Source: Panorpa germanica (taxonomy: Eukaryota > Arthropoda > Insecta > Mecoptera > Panorpidae). Taken from it: 64,000 bases of DNA. Of this stretch, positions 46,371-58,574 are shown in pieces; position 1 is the first letter of the stretch; the number at the start of each line of letters is the position of its first letter. The DNA lies in the NCBI GenBank assembly GCA_963678705.1, contig OY783209.1, forward strand, positions 9,610,001-9,674,000, in the 5' to 3' direction. The notes beneath the pieces were generated by a model. The model was not told the origin of the DNA, made no database searches, and saw nothing but the letters and a program-made list of their open reading frames with translations. A program made the translations under genes and the position numbers.

Positions 46371-47200
46371 TTTAATTCATACGGCATTGTGATCATAAAT
46401 ACTTGTATACAGCCTATAAAGAATCTTAACAAATGCGTCGTTATGAGAGCAAAAAAAAAATGAGGCTGTGACTAAAAATTTAAATTGAATTGAATTGCTT
46501 TGAACTGAACAGCTTTCAAATAAAATAGTATTTTTAAAACTTTAGTAAGAAACCGTATCAAAATTGTTCATAAGATAAGTTAATTAATTTAATTTGTTTA
46601 TAATTTTTAATTCTATTAATTTACTTTTGTAAGTTGCGCCTTCTAATATCTGTGGCGCCATCTTCATATACAAAGAGTTTTTAGTATTGCCCTCTACATT
46701 TTTTAATTGGTATTTATCTTTATTAATAATTTTGTTATTGACATCTACTTCATCCTGCATAACAAATTAAATTATTGTACAAAAACATGTCAATCTGTTA
46801 ATAATTTTATAACATTTTTAATTAAATAAAAAATTCAAAATTAATTTACCATATAAGGTTGTTTAAAAAGATAATTCAAAATTTAATTAAAACAATCAAA
46901 ATCTAACTATAAAAGTAATTACTAAATTTTTGTAGTTGTTCAATAAGTCAATAATTTGTTACATAAATAAATATTTGTTTGCATTTATCATCAAGGCAAA
47001 GAATCAAAAAAATATATATATTCAAAATAGAAAATATAAAGTGTTTCATGTAGATGAAGAGTTTTGTGGAGATGTAGGATTAGATCTATATGAATTTCAA
47101 GGAAGCTAGATTTTTCTAGAATATTTGTTTTATTCTGTTGTAATAACTGCTTACAATATATTTTTATGGGGTATATTGTGAACGGAAATACATCCTAATT
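46371..47200. other. Herc4 5' flank, no gene seen
   Basis: AT-rich. It must hold the Herc4 promoter and leader. No TATA element is convincing. Confidence 0.45.
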
Positions 47201-50200
47201 ATGTACTGCTGGGGAAACACTGTCAACGGAGAGTTAGGACTTGGCGGAATTGAAGAAGAGCAGGTTATAATTTGCCCTATTTTAAGTTTAATAATCTAAC
47301 TTCCATACACTAAGCTTTGCAAATACTGGTAAAAATTGTATATAGCATGTAAATAATATGTCAATAATATATCGCTTTTTTAAAGTAATAATCTTAATTT
47401 AAGAGTACTTTATTCAAGGAGGATGCTATATTTTTACTAGGTTCATAATCCGAAACTTTTGACTTGGAGTCAGGCTAAGGATGTCATACTTGCAGCTTGT
47501 GGTTACAACCACACATTGTTGCTTACGGCAGGCGGCAGTGTTTTTTCCTGCGGAAGTAATGATTATGGTCAACTAGGGCATGATCAACCACGAAAAAGGC
47601 CACGTATGTCATTATTTAGTATGTGTGTTTTCAACTTCTGCTAGGAAATGTTTTGATTATTTTTATTTTAAAGTAAAATTTGTATGTTTTATTCTACAGA
47701 GCTTGTGTCGTCATTAGATGCCTTCGTTATAAAGCAAATATCTTGTGGATCTGCACATTCTGTAGCAATAAGCGAATGGGGCCAACTATTTACTTGGGGC
47801 TCAGATTCACATGGACAATTAGGCTTGGCAATAGAACAACCTTTTCAACCGACACCAAAGATTGTGAAAGGCTTAGCGTTGAAACATGTCATACAAATAA
47901 GCTGCGGACAAAATCACACCATGGCACTTACAAATAGTATGCTTAAATTCTTTATAGATATTTTATACTTAAAAAACAAATAATAGATATTAAATATATT
48001 TTCTCCCGCTCTTACACAAATAGATGGAGAATTATACACCTGGGGTTCAAATAATTATGGTCAATTAGGTTTGGGATATACGTCCGAAAAGCAAAATACA
48101 ATATCATTAGTTAAAAGCTTAGCTGGAATACCAATAGCATTTCTTGCGTGTGGTGGAAATCATAGTTTTGCTGTAACCAGGTAATTTAAGTTTATGTTTA
48201 ATATATCATTAGGGAATAATGAGAACATGAAATATAGTATATATTTTTAGATCTGGTGCAGTTTTCGGTTGGGGAAAGAACACGTCTGGTCAGCTAGGAT
48301 TAAATGATGAACAAAATCGATCGTTTCCATCACACTTGAAAACATTGAGAAATATACGCATATCTCACATTGCTTGTGGAGAAGATTTTACTGTTTTTCT
48401 TACTTTAGACGGAGGAGTATTGACCTGTGGTGATGGAGCTTGTGGCCAACTGGGACATGGAGTAACAACGAATGAAGTTCTGCCAAAAAAAGTAATGATA
48501 TTCACGATATCAAAAAGTTATTATAACATTTTTTTATATTTTAACTGTACGTTTTAAAAATATAGATCATGGAGCTAATGGGAAGTACAATTACGCAAAT
48601 TTCTTGTGGTCGCCGACACACAGTTGTTTTAGTTTCATCCCGCGGACGAATTTACGGTTTTGGTTTAGGTGGTTCAGGACAACTAGGTGCACGGGTTTTA
48701 AGAAGTGTTAGCACTCCTCAAATTGTAATGGGGCCATGGGTATCGCCTAATGGGTCGCCAAATACAAAGATTAAAGTGAAGGTTTATTTTAATTATCTAC
48801 TTTTAATAGTCTATATATATGTATCATAACACATTTTTATAATAGCAGGATATAAACATTCGAAGAATCTTTTCTGGAGGAAATCATTGTTTTGCATCTA
48901 TATGTGATAATCCAGATCAAGTTGAAGACGATCGACTGCCACAACATTCACAACAAATTCTATCTATAACCTCTGAAATTGTAGAAAAATTTAAAAATGT
49001 GCCTAAAGATGCAGCTCTTGACAATGTAAGACTATAAAAATAATTTACTCATAAGCATAAAATCTAAATATTGTTTTAAATACAGGTAATAGTTTGCTTA
49101 AGAGTAACCTAATAACATTTAGTCTAAAAAGATTTTATTTTTGCCAAAAATCAATACGTAACACACTTAATTTTTTAAAAAGTTTAATGATTCTATTAAT
49201 TGGCAAAAGTTAGATTTATTTTATGATGTACATTAGGTAACATATTTTATTTTTTACATTATGATTTTTTATGTTACTATATTTGGTGGGTAGTACATAC
49301 TAGTAATCGCTAGTAATCTAATACATAAATGTATATTTATTTACAGGAAACTATAACTAATATTGAAACAGTGTTTAGAAGTCAAGCTTGTATCAATTCG
49401 TCTTTTCTGTTACAAAATTTTGAACATTATTGTTGCTCATCGCGGCATCCTGGAGTGGATATTGAAGGGGCCACGGGTATATTTGAAATAATAGCTTGCC
49501 TACAAAACGATAGGATTAAAGAATTTGTATGTATTGTAGTTAACATAGGTTCGACAAGATTTTGTGTTTTATACCATATTAAACAATTAACTGTTACAGA
49601 TATTCGAATCCATAACAAACGATGTAATTCCTTCATTATCTTGTAACCCTCCAGATGTTGAAACACTTCGTGTATATTTAACGTTACCTTTGTATCACGA
49701 ATTTTGTAACGCAAAACGTTATAAGCTTCTGCATATTCCATTTGGACGAGCTGTGTTAAGCTTGACCAAAAATCCACAACGAATAGTACTGCAGTGGTGG
49801 GCTGCACAAGGAACGCAATACGTTGAAAGATTAATTACTGTTTACAAAGAAGTTGTTGTCTATATCTTAAATAAAGAGTCTATTAAAGAATGTTCAACTC
49901 CGAAACGTGTATGTTAAAGGATATTTTATTTTAATTACTTTAAAATTATATTATAATTATTATATATTTTTTTAAAGCCTTTACCTAGAGACGCTCATAT
50001 GCATAATGCATTAGATGTTTTAGCACGATTAAACAAAATAAAACGGGATAATCCAAGAATGTCAATTCCACATAGTCTGTTTCATATGCCAGATCTTTGT
50101 GAACAATTTGATATACAAGCAGATTACTTACATTGGATGCATGACACTCCGGTAATTATTTTCATCTATGTGAATGAATTTATATTACATAAATTCTCTC

Positions 50201-52521
50201 AAATTTACTCATTATACATTTAATATGTTCATTTTAGCCAAGGAGTTTTTATTTTTGCAATTATCCGTTTGTGTTTGATGCTCAAGCTAAAACTCTTTTA
50301 TTGCAAATTGACCAAGCAGTACAAATGCATACAGCTATGAATGCAGCGGCCAATCAAGGAATGTTTCTTTTCCAAACTGGGTTACCTTTTGCTGTTAGTC
50401 AGTTTATTACTTTAACTGTTTCAAGAGAAAATATTGTAAATGATACGTTAAGAGAGTTACGACATTATGGAGCCAGTGATTTAAAAAAACCATTAAAAGT
50501 AAATCATATATTATACAAAATAAAATGAAAATAAGATGAAATCACTCTAAAAATGTTATATCTGTCTAGATTAAATTTATTGGAGAAGAAGCTGAAGACG
50601 CCGGAGGCGTACGTAAAGAATTTTTCATTTTGTTATTGAAAGAAATTCTTGATCCCAAGTTTGGAATGTTTAAAGATTATGAAGAAACAAGAACGATGTG
50701 GTTTTCAGAAGCGTCTTTTGAAGATGAAATGATGTTCTTTTTAATAGGTCTGTCCGAAAAAACTAAAACATTTACATATTTAGTTTTTGTTTATTAACAA
50801 TTACCATTTAACATTTTTGTAGGTTTAATTTGTGGACTGGCGATATATAATTTTACAATTATAAATTTACCTTTTCCGTTAGCGCTATACAAAAAGCTTT
50901 TAGGTGAACCTATAACACTTACCGATTTAGCTGATCTTTCACCATCTCTAGCTAAATCTTTGCTTGCAATGCTTGAATATGAAGGAAATGATTTAGAAAG
51001 TGTTTTCTGTGTTAATTTTGAAGTATCACGTGAGGTTTATGGTGAAGTTAAAGTAGAACCCTTAAAACCTAATGGAAGTTCCATAGCGGTTAATCAAGAA
51101 AATAAGTAAGTCATCGAAAATGAAAAAAGCTGCTTCATTCTGATAATTGTATTACATCTCTTGTTGCAGGCAAGAATTTGTTGATCTATACGTTGACTTC
51201 GTTTTGAACAAATCAGTAGAAAAACATTTTGTGGCATTTCAAAATGGTTTCTTAAAAGCAAGTAGACAATTTCCTCTCGCAAACTTTCTATTGTTTTAAA
51301 TAAGATTAAAATAAGTTGAATGTTTTTGTAGGTTTGTGGTGGAAAAGTAATGGAACTATTTCAACCAGATGAATTAATGGCTGTCGTTATTGGCAATGAG
51401 GATTATGACTGGGTGGAATTGGAAAATTCAGCAGAATATAAAAATGGATACACGTAATCTACTTTATTGATTTTCTATTATCTATTTTATCATAAAAGTC
51501 TAATTTCGTTATATTTTTTATACACTTTTCAGGTCTGGTGATCAAACAATTCGTTGGTTTTGGGAAGTTTTTCATGAGCTATCTTTGGAGGAGAAAAAGA
51601 AATTTTTATTGTTCTTGACTGGAAGTGATCGTATACCTATTCAAGGCACTAAAGCTATCAAGGTGAGTTACTTGCTTTAGTCTAAAACATTTGACATTTT
51701 TTACCCGCGAGATATTAATAATTAAAATGCGTACATTTAATATATAGTAGGAACATCAAATATAAAAGAGAGGCATCGCTTTGATATATGATTTAAATTA
51801 TATATAAGACTATATATATAAAGCAATCGATAAATTAGGAAAGTTTTGGACTGCTTTTTAAATTGTTTGACCAGTTAGTAAAAAAGGTATCAAGGCTTAA
51901 CGTTGATATTTTTTAAAAACAGTATAAACGTAATGAGGTCAGGTATTTCAACTTGGCAACATTGTAGGTTGTCATGCTTTTCACCACTATACACAAGATG
52001 TACGTTACTATATGCGATAGCCTTGCTATATTTCTAATCAATGCGATTGATTTAGTCTGCATATGTGATTACATTGATAGGTAATAAATTATACCAGTTC
52101 GCAGTGTCATCTATTAAATAGTAGACAAAGAAGACAGATGTGCAGGATTTATTAAACAGATGGCACTGTGTAAGTAGGCAAAGCGCCTGATATAGCTACT
52201 ACTACTAATGCACTTCAATACTTATTTAGATTAGGGAAATTAATTTAACAAAGTGTTAAGTAACAAATAAAAAGTAAAGGAATTAAATGCTAAATATCCG
52301 ACTAATCTTTTGCAACCGTTTGTCATTAGTGAACTACCTTAATTATAATAACATTGTTTATATTTCAGATTTATTTTCAACCCACTGCTGATGACCGATG
52401 TTTACCAGTTGCGCACACGTGCTTTAATTTATTAGATCTACCGCGATATGCGACCAAAGAAAGACTCAAGTACAAACTACTTCAGGCTATTCAACAAACT
52501 CAGGGCTTTTCACTTGTATAA
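47201..52521 (+). CDS. Herc4: HERC4-type E3 ubiquitin ligase (RCC1 repeats + HECT), 17 exons
   Basis: Exons: 47201-47263, 47441-47603, 47700-47936, 48024-48180, 48251-48491, 48566-48781, 48849-49025, 49347-49526, 49600-49908, 49978-50151, 50238-50498, 50570-50747, 50823-51105, 51170-51257, 51332-51453, 51533-51662, 52369-52521. Phases fit throughout, giving 1043 residues, near the usual HERC4 length of about 1050. Residues 1 to about 370 are RCC1 blades ([60 protein letters not shown]). The C-terminal third is the HECT domain ([34 protein letters not shown]) with the thioester cysteine in [11 protein letters not shown], about C1011. It accepts ubiquitin from an E2 and passes it to substrates. 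The intron after exon 14 starts with GC. A poly(A) signal AATAAA lies at 52582-52587. Confidence 0.97.
51258..51331 (+). other. GC-AG intron in Herc4
   Basis: The frame between KNGFLK-side exon 14 and VCGGKVMEL in exon 15 joins correctly only if the donor is GCAAGT at 51258 and the acceptor TTTTTGTAG ends at 51331. The nearby GTAGAC donor at 51262 would shift the frame. GC donors with a strong AAGT tail are known exceptions. Confidence 0.85.
52094..52212 (+). repeat. Family G short repeat, copy 1 (Herc4 intron 16)
   Basis: About 120 bp, similar to 52954-53072. It contains GCAGTGTCATCTATTAAATA and later CAGATGGCACTG, which pair as an inverted repeat, and ends with GCGCCTGATATAGCTACTAC. Confidence 0.8.
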
Positions 52522-52581
52522 AGTTATTTAAATTTAAAAAAAAAATGAAAAACTGATCCTAAATTAAAATGGAAGACTTGT

Positions 52582-52587
52582 AATAAA
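52582..52587 (+). terminator. Herc4 poly(A) signal
   Basis: AATAAA 61 bases past the stop codon. Confidence 0.6.
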
Positions 52588-52953
52588 TATAATAACACTA
52601 TGTTTTAGATGCAACATTATATATTTTTTTATAATCGGGGCATTTTTTTGTATATAATAATTGTTTGCAAATGCAAAAAAAAAAATAATAATTGTTGGTT
52701 GATAAATGTATTTTTATTATTAAGGGTATTTTACGCTTTTTATTATTAATATACAATTATATAAAGAAATTTAAATAAATAATTGTATTTTGGTTGTGAT
52801 AAATATATTTATTTTAACTATTAAAGTAGACAGCTTTCCCTCTTAAATTTATTTTTAGATATAATAAAACTAACTAAGAGTAAAAATACTACTAATTGCT
52901 GTTATTAAAATTAAATTTAAAAAGAATGCGCTAATTATATAAGAAAAATTTAA

Positions 52954-53072
52954 ACCAGCTCGCAGTGCCATCTATGAAACAGTAGATACAGAAGAAACAG
53001 TGCAGGATTTATTAAACAGATGGCACTGTATAAATTATCAAAGCGCCTGATATAGCTACTATTACTAATGCA
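52954..53072 (+). repeat. Family G short repeat, copy 2
   Basis: Close match to 52094-52212 (GCAGTGCCATCTATGAAACA, CAGATGGCACTGTATAAA, GCGCCTGATATAGC). Confidence 0.8.
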
Positions 53073-53264
53073 AATTTGAAAATTTAAGAACTTACTTATA
53101 TTAATTAACCAACAACCAGCTTGCAATACCATTGTTGTGCGAATTTATTTTCATTTTAGATTAAATAGTAGAGAACATAAGAGATTTTTAAAATAGCTAC
53201 AAAATAAGTAAGGTATAAATATGTAAGTTGCGTTCTTTCCGGTATAAAATGTAATTTGCATTTT

Positions 53265-53391
53265 AATCGTTTTGCCATCTATTAAAAGACAGCCGTATGA
53301 TACATTGTTCACGTTTTGTTTAATAGATGGGGCTATTGCGGTATTAAAATATTACATGTTTCCAAACGCCTGATCCTCACTCTAATATTAC
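53265..53391 (+). repeat. Family G short repeat, copy 3 (diverged)
   Basis: Keeps TTTTGCCATCTATTAAAAGA, TTAATAGATGGGGCTA and AAACGCCTGAT in the same order and spacing as copies 1 and 2. Confidence 0.55.
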
Positions 53392-53844
53392 AACACATAG
53401 ATTTACATAATGTGTGTTTTAAAATAACGCTTTTCATAATTGTTAAAGCTTTATTACATTTTTAATATCTGTGTTTCTCTAGTTTATGACTTTATTTAAA
53501 TTCACTGATATTTTTTCTAATAAAAATGTACATTTCAATGAAATTTTTGATGAAGAAAGATGAATAATTAATTGAAAGATTAATTAACCAATGCAAAAGA
53601 AACATAACTTTAAATAAAATGATATTACACTACCCTCTCATTGTTGTGCAACCTTATGATCCTTTTCGATACGTACATAAACCCGCTATCCAACAAAATT
53701 TTAACTATAAAATTAACAATATTAGTTTTCGATACATGAGTGTTATTTTTTCGTTGTAGATTGCACATTGTTGCAAATTATAGTTTGTTGTAGCAATAAT
53801 TTTAACTGCATTACACAAATAGTTAAGAAACCGCTTGCACGTCT
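53392..53844. other. No gene seen
   Basis: AT-rich intergenic DNA. Confidence 0.5.
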
Positions 53845-54069
53845 TTGAAGAAAGAATCTAATGAGGAAGGGAACTCCATCGCGAGTCGCGACTGTTGCGT
53901 CGCGCCGCTCCGGAACGGTACAAACAAACAGTTCTGGCGCGCTTTACTTTTACCTTTACCTTTTGTATTCAATATAATGTATCGCATTGAAGAACGCGGA
54001 CGTATTTCACAGCTCATTACAAAGTACTCGACGAAGACGCTGCCGGCACGGTATCTTAAATCACTTTAA
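53845..54069. other. GC-richer islet with CpG-rich core
   Basis: The core GAGTCGCGACTGTTGCGTCG stands out in AT-rich surroundings. Open frames of 74 (plus) and 64 (minus) residues overlap here, and neither has a recognisable domain. It could be a small exon, a promoter or a transposon piece. Confidence 0.3.
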
Positions 54070-54472
54070 AAACAATACATTTATTCTAAAACAAATCTAA
54101 TGGAAATTAAATACGAGTATAACACCTATTATATATTTATTAGTTTGAAAAGTTAGTTGTGTCAACTTTACTATTATTTATTTAAACAGTTTTGTTTCTG
54201 AAGATGTAATTAAAATGAGAGTGAATTAAATATGTTAAGAACTGTGTATGGATCGTGATTTAGCTGCAGGCGTTTAGGAACAAGGTATTTAATTTATAAT
54301 TAATAAAGATTCTTAATTGCACTGCTTTTTGTATTATAATTTATATTTTAAGGTTAACTTTCATTTTTTGAATGCACGATTTGTTTTATTACAAGAAACC
54401 GACATGCAAAAAGGTTTGCATGTAGCAGGAGTATATTTTTACAACATTTCTTGGTGAAACAACCCGCTAAAC
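54070..54472. other. No gene seen
   Basis: Nothing recognised. Confidence 0.5.
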
Positions 54473-55870
54473 ACAATTTGCTTCATTACATTTTCAATAT
54501 CTTCGCGATTCTGTCTTTTAAACGACCTTTTTTAAATTCATGGACTTTTTTTCTAAATTTTTTTTTTATTTTTTGAAATTTTTTTGATGCAATTATGTTC
54601 GCTAGGGTTTAAATTAAGAAACTGCTTCATTGCATTTTAAATATCATAGCGATTCTGACTTTTATGCGGCCTTTTTTAAATTCATAGACTTTTTTTCTAA
54701 AAATTTTTTTTGGATTTCTTGAAATTTTTTGATGCAGTTATGTTCACTAAGCTTTAAAGTAAATAACTGCTTTATTATATTTTAAATATCTACCCGATTC
54801 TGGCTTTTGTGCGACCTTTTTTAAATTCATGGATATTTTTTTTCTAAAATTATTTTCTTAATTTCTTAAATTTTTTTGATGCAGTTATGTTCGTTAGGCT
54901 TTAAATTAAAGAACTGCGTCATTAGATTTTAAATATCTACGCGGATACTCAAAAAATTGCTTTGCTCTTAAAATTATAAAAGTGAACCTTTTCATCATTT
55001 TTAACAAGATTATAGCCTTCTTTCATTGCATACTCCGACAAAGAGATTTAATATATTGATGAAGAAGAGTATAGCCTTCTTACTTTTCATAAAAATTTAA
55101 GAAAAATATATGTCATTTTATAACGGATTTTAACTTAATTTTGAATGCTGATTTCATATTTACAATTCATTTTTAAATAAGTACTTTAGTTTATGACATA
55201 TCAATATATTAAATCTCTTTATCGGAGTATGCAATGAAAGAAGACTATAATCTTGTTAAAAATGATGAAAAGGTTCACTTTTATGATTTGAAGAGCAATG
55301 CATTTTTTTGAGTTCCTGCGTAGATATTTATAATCTAATGATGCAGTTCTTTAATTTAAAGGCTAACGAACATAACTGCATCAAAAAAATTTAAGAATTC
55401 CAAAAAAAAAGTTTTAGAAAAAAAATGTCCATGAATTTAAAAAAGGTCGCATAAAAGTCAGGATCGCGAAGATATTAAAAATGTAATGAAGCAGTTCTTT
55501 ACTTTAAATCTTAGCGAACATAACTGCATAAAAAAATTTCAAGAAATCTAAAAAAAATTTTAGAAAAAAAAGTCCATGAATTTAAAAAAGGTCGCGTAAA
55601 ATCCAGAATCGCGTAAATATTTAAAATGTAATGAAGCAGTTCTTTAATTTAAAGTCTAGCGAACAAAACCGCATCAAAAAATTTCAAGAAATCAAAAAAA
55701 AAAAATTTAGAAAAAATTGTCCATGAAAATAAACAGGAGTCGCATAAATGCCAAAATCGCGTAGGTATTTAAAATGAAATGAAGCAGTTCTTTATTTTAA
55801 AGCATGAGGAACATAACTGCATCAAAAAATTTCAAAGAATGAAAAAAAAAATTAGAAAAATTTATCCATG
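54473..55870. mobile_element. Fold-back element with tandem subrepeats in both arms
   Basis: The left arm repeats a unit of about 145 bp (marked by GATGCAGTTATGTTC and CTTTTTTAAATTCATGGAC) three to four times. The right arm carries the inverse units (GAACATAACTGCATC, GTCCATGAATTTAAAAAAGG) at similar spacing. The inner 115 bp of the arms (54945-55055 and 55205-55320) also pair well (AAAGTGAACCTTTTCATCAT and its inverse). A central 145-bp spacer is AT-rich and non-coding. The structure fits fold-back transposons. Confidence 0.85.
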
Positions 55871-56384
55871 AATTTAATAAAACTTAGACATCATTGCGCC
55901 TGACAGAGCGGCAACATTACTTACGAGCAAAATTTACAGTACAGGAAAATCATGTAATTTGCTATTATTGTCTGACTACAGACTATATGTAACAATTAAT
56001 TGAAGGCAGAAGGAATATTACATTCTTATACGTTTTTTATTCACCAATTAGCAATTAAATTTAACCGTTTTTATAAAAATTAATTAAGAGTTAATTTGGA
56101 AACAGCATTGAAAATTATGTGATTGTTCAAATTATTGTAGTTTTTGTAATGACAAAGAAAGAAGCTATTTCTTTCTGATGTTTTAAGTTAAAAGTAAATT
56201 AAAAGTCACTCAATCATCAAATAAACGATAAATTAAATAAAAATAAACATGATTCATATAAAACAAGTGTGAATAATTATAATTTTCCTCGATTTTCTTA
56301 TGAACTAAGCGCCCTTTGGTATTTTAGCGAAATCAATAAAGACATGAGTGTTTTACTTAGTTATTGCGTGTACGTAGTAGCGTC
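55871..56384. other. No gene seen
   Basis: AT-rich, with a short open frame starting at 56269 that has no recognisable content. Confidence 0.5.
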
Positions 56385-56473
56385 CAGTGCGACCCTCCAG
56401 GTCCACCAGGCCCACCAGGTCCGCCACCCTATGGTCGACGCGTTATGGGTCACTGGACAATGGTGTGAGAAAA
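56385..56473 (+). other. Possible orphan exon with Gly-Pro-Pro repeats
   Basis: In one frame the DNA reads VQCDPPGPPGPPGPPPYG then RRVMGHWTMV before a TGA. Collagen-like GPP triplets preceded by a cysteine and a possible TACGTAG acceptor suggest a short last exon, but no partner exon was found. The longer open frame here (56269-56553) is in a different frame. Confidence 0.3.
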
Positions 56474-56619
56474 GTGTAAGGTCGAATATGTCAAAATGTG
56501 TTGAACTAAGCCAGGAGGAGGCAAAATATAGTCCGCGGGCTTATATAGTTTAGTAAATATCTATCATGTAACATAACAAAAGTTAACATTATTTGTTAAC
56601 TGTTGAACAATTGTTTATT

Positions 56620-57235
56620 GTTCGCCTTTCGGCTTTACAATCTACATTCTTAATACATTTCATATACTTCAACTAACAATTAAATTTACACTATTCTAGA
56701 CCTTTTTATTTCCAAAAGTACCTTCTGCTTCCGCTTCTCTTGACCCTCTTCCTTCAGGACTGGTCTATTCCCTAGTCTATTTTTCTGGGCTGAAGTTTAA
56801 CTGTTTCCTCGCTACTTCTTTCTTTCTCCTGCTTCCCTTCACTGCCTCTTTTAGTACTTCCTTTCTCTTCCAGTTCCTTGTGCAACCCAGCCATCAGCTT
56901 ATTTATTCTCCTGTTTTTTCTTTCCTTTTTACTATTTCCGCCATCCACCTCTTTCCTTCACTGCCTCCCTTTAATAGCTGGCCAATATTCCTTTCGCTCG
57001 CTACTTTTTCCTTACACTCAAACTTAATGTGCTCCAGTGTTTCGTCCTCCGCTCCGCACACTCTACACTTTCTTTCCTCACTACTTTCCCAGTATCTGTT
57101 TCCTTTTTCCTCATTTCCCAATCTAAACCTTGCTGTCCTTCTTATGTGTTTTATATCTTTTTCTATAAGGTACTGAGGCACATTATTTTCCCATAACCTT
57201 TTATATCTTGTATTGTAGTTGCTTAACATTATGTT
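56620..57235 (-). mobile_element. Family L non-LTR retrotransposon, 3' fragment 3
   Basis: The minus strand encodes SNYNTRYKRLWENNVPQYL, RFRLGNEEKGNRYWESSEER, then CRVCGAEDETLEHIKFECKE, the same tail as at 16150-16320 and better preserved. The 3' end again reads ATTGTAAAGCCGAAAGGCGA. The overlapping plus-strand frame at 56880-57176 is a shadow. Confidence 0.82.
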
Positions 57236-57469
57236 ACCTAAAATCCAACTTCTTGAAACCTATTTTACTACTTCTCTCTAAAAATTCCCCATTTATCTAT
57301 TAACGTAATAAAAAACGTTTAAATACTTAAAGAATCTTAATAAGTTCTTCTTAAGAATTAATTGGTAGTAAGGAATTCTTATTGATGCTCTTTTGGGTGA
57401 AATATTACCAGGTTTATCTTAATTAATATATTACATGAATGTAATATATGTGAAATGTCTTGTGTTTAG
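57236..57469. other. No gene seen
   Basis: Nothing recognised. Confidence 0.5.
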
Positions 57470-57790
57470 TAAGACATTAAATAAAATAGGCTTGAGCATC
57501 ATGTTTTGATAAAATTGACTATGAGGATCTCTATTTATCAATTAACGAAATATTAACAATCAAAATATTCATTCTTTCACTTTAATCATTAAAGTAAATA
57601 TTAGTTTTATAAGAAAAGGGGTTGTTCTGTGACTTCACACGCGATTCCTACCCTCTTTCCGTAAAATGGCAAAACTGAAATTTTAATTTTAGGTAGGTAT
57701 ATCCTCGTCAACTTTTTGATATTTAAAAAAATAAAAACATAATTATATATATAGTAAACCATCCCCTAAAAAATGAGTTCTATTGAATAG
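57470..57790 (-). repeat. Ancient family A relic
   Basis: The order of worn landmarks (AATTAACGAAATATTAACAA, TTTAATCATTAAAG, TGACTTCACACGCGATTCC, CCATCCCCTAAAAAATGAG) follows the reverse-oriented family A body. Confidence 0.55.
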
Positions 57791-58574
57791 AGGAGAGTGG
57801 CTGACTTACGAGTAAAAGGGCTTTTACTAAGGCCGCGCAAAACCTTAACTCGACCCTGACAAATATGTTGAAATGTATCTAGAAACATTGCTATACTTGG
57901 GATCTTTGCTATATGTACTCTGAAATAGTAACACAAAAGACACAAAATGTTACCATGGGATGTTATAAAATAAACGCCTATGACAATTTATGACTTAAGT
58001 TTATTAATTAGTCGAATATTGTTAAAGCTTACCAACCCCTGACCAACCATCACTAGCTAAGTGCGCGGTGCTTGCTTTATAGGTTTGTAGGGTTTTTAAA
58101 ACAGGGTGACCTTATTTCCAAGCATCAGTTAAACCAGTAGCTACTCTGAACCTACTCGCACGGTAATTATAACTGAATTTAAATGTTTTACGTTTAACAT
58201 CTAGCACTCTGAGTACAACACAATCGCCATAAATCTGGTTTAAAGTAGGTTTTGTTGATTGTTGACAAATCACGTTTTCTTAATTCGTTAAATATATGTA
58301 ACTATTCCAGTTTTAACTTGTTTTCGAATGCCCGTTATGTAAAACACATATAAAATGGTCGATATTTTTTGTAAATTAAGGTATATTTTACGGTATCTGA
58401 TGAATGCGAAGTTGTATGCAAACGGTACCGCTTTGTGTACTCGTATAAATGCGTTTAGCCAGCTACCAATTGCGTTTCAGTGTGAGATGGTTTAAAAAGC
58501 AACTCTTCTGTTGATCCGCTTCACTTCTTTCTTATGCTGCATCCATTAATTAATTAAATTGAACGGCGTGCACA
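57791..58574. other. No gene seen
   Basis: No coding block or recognised repeat. Confidence 0.5.

Noticed and set aside
47680-47937. 85-residue plus-strand frame overlapping Herc4 exon 3
   Set aside because: Wrong frame. The RCC1-repeat frame at 47700-47936 is clearly the coding one.
49427-49807. 126-residue minus-strand frame
   Set aside because: Antisense to Herc4 exons 8 and 9.
56880-57176. 98-residue plus-strand open frame
   Set aside because: It is the antisense shadow of the family L tail, whose CRVC motif is read on the minus strand.
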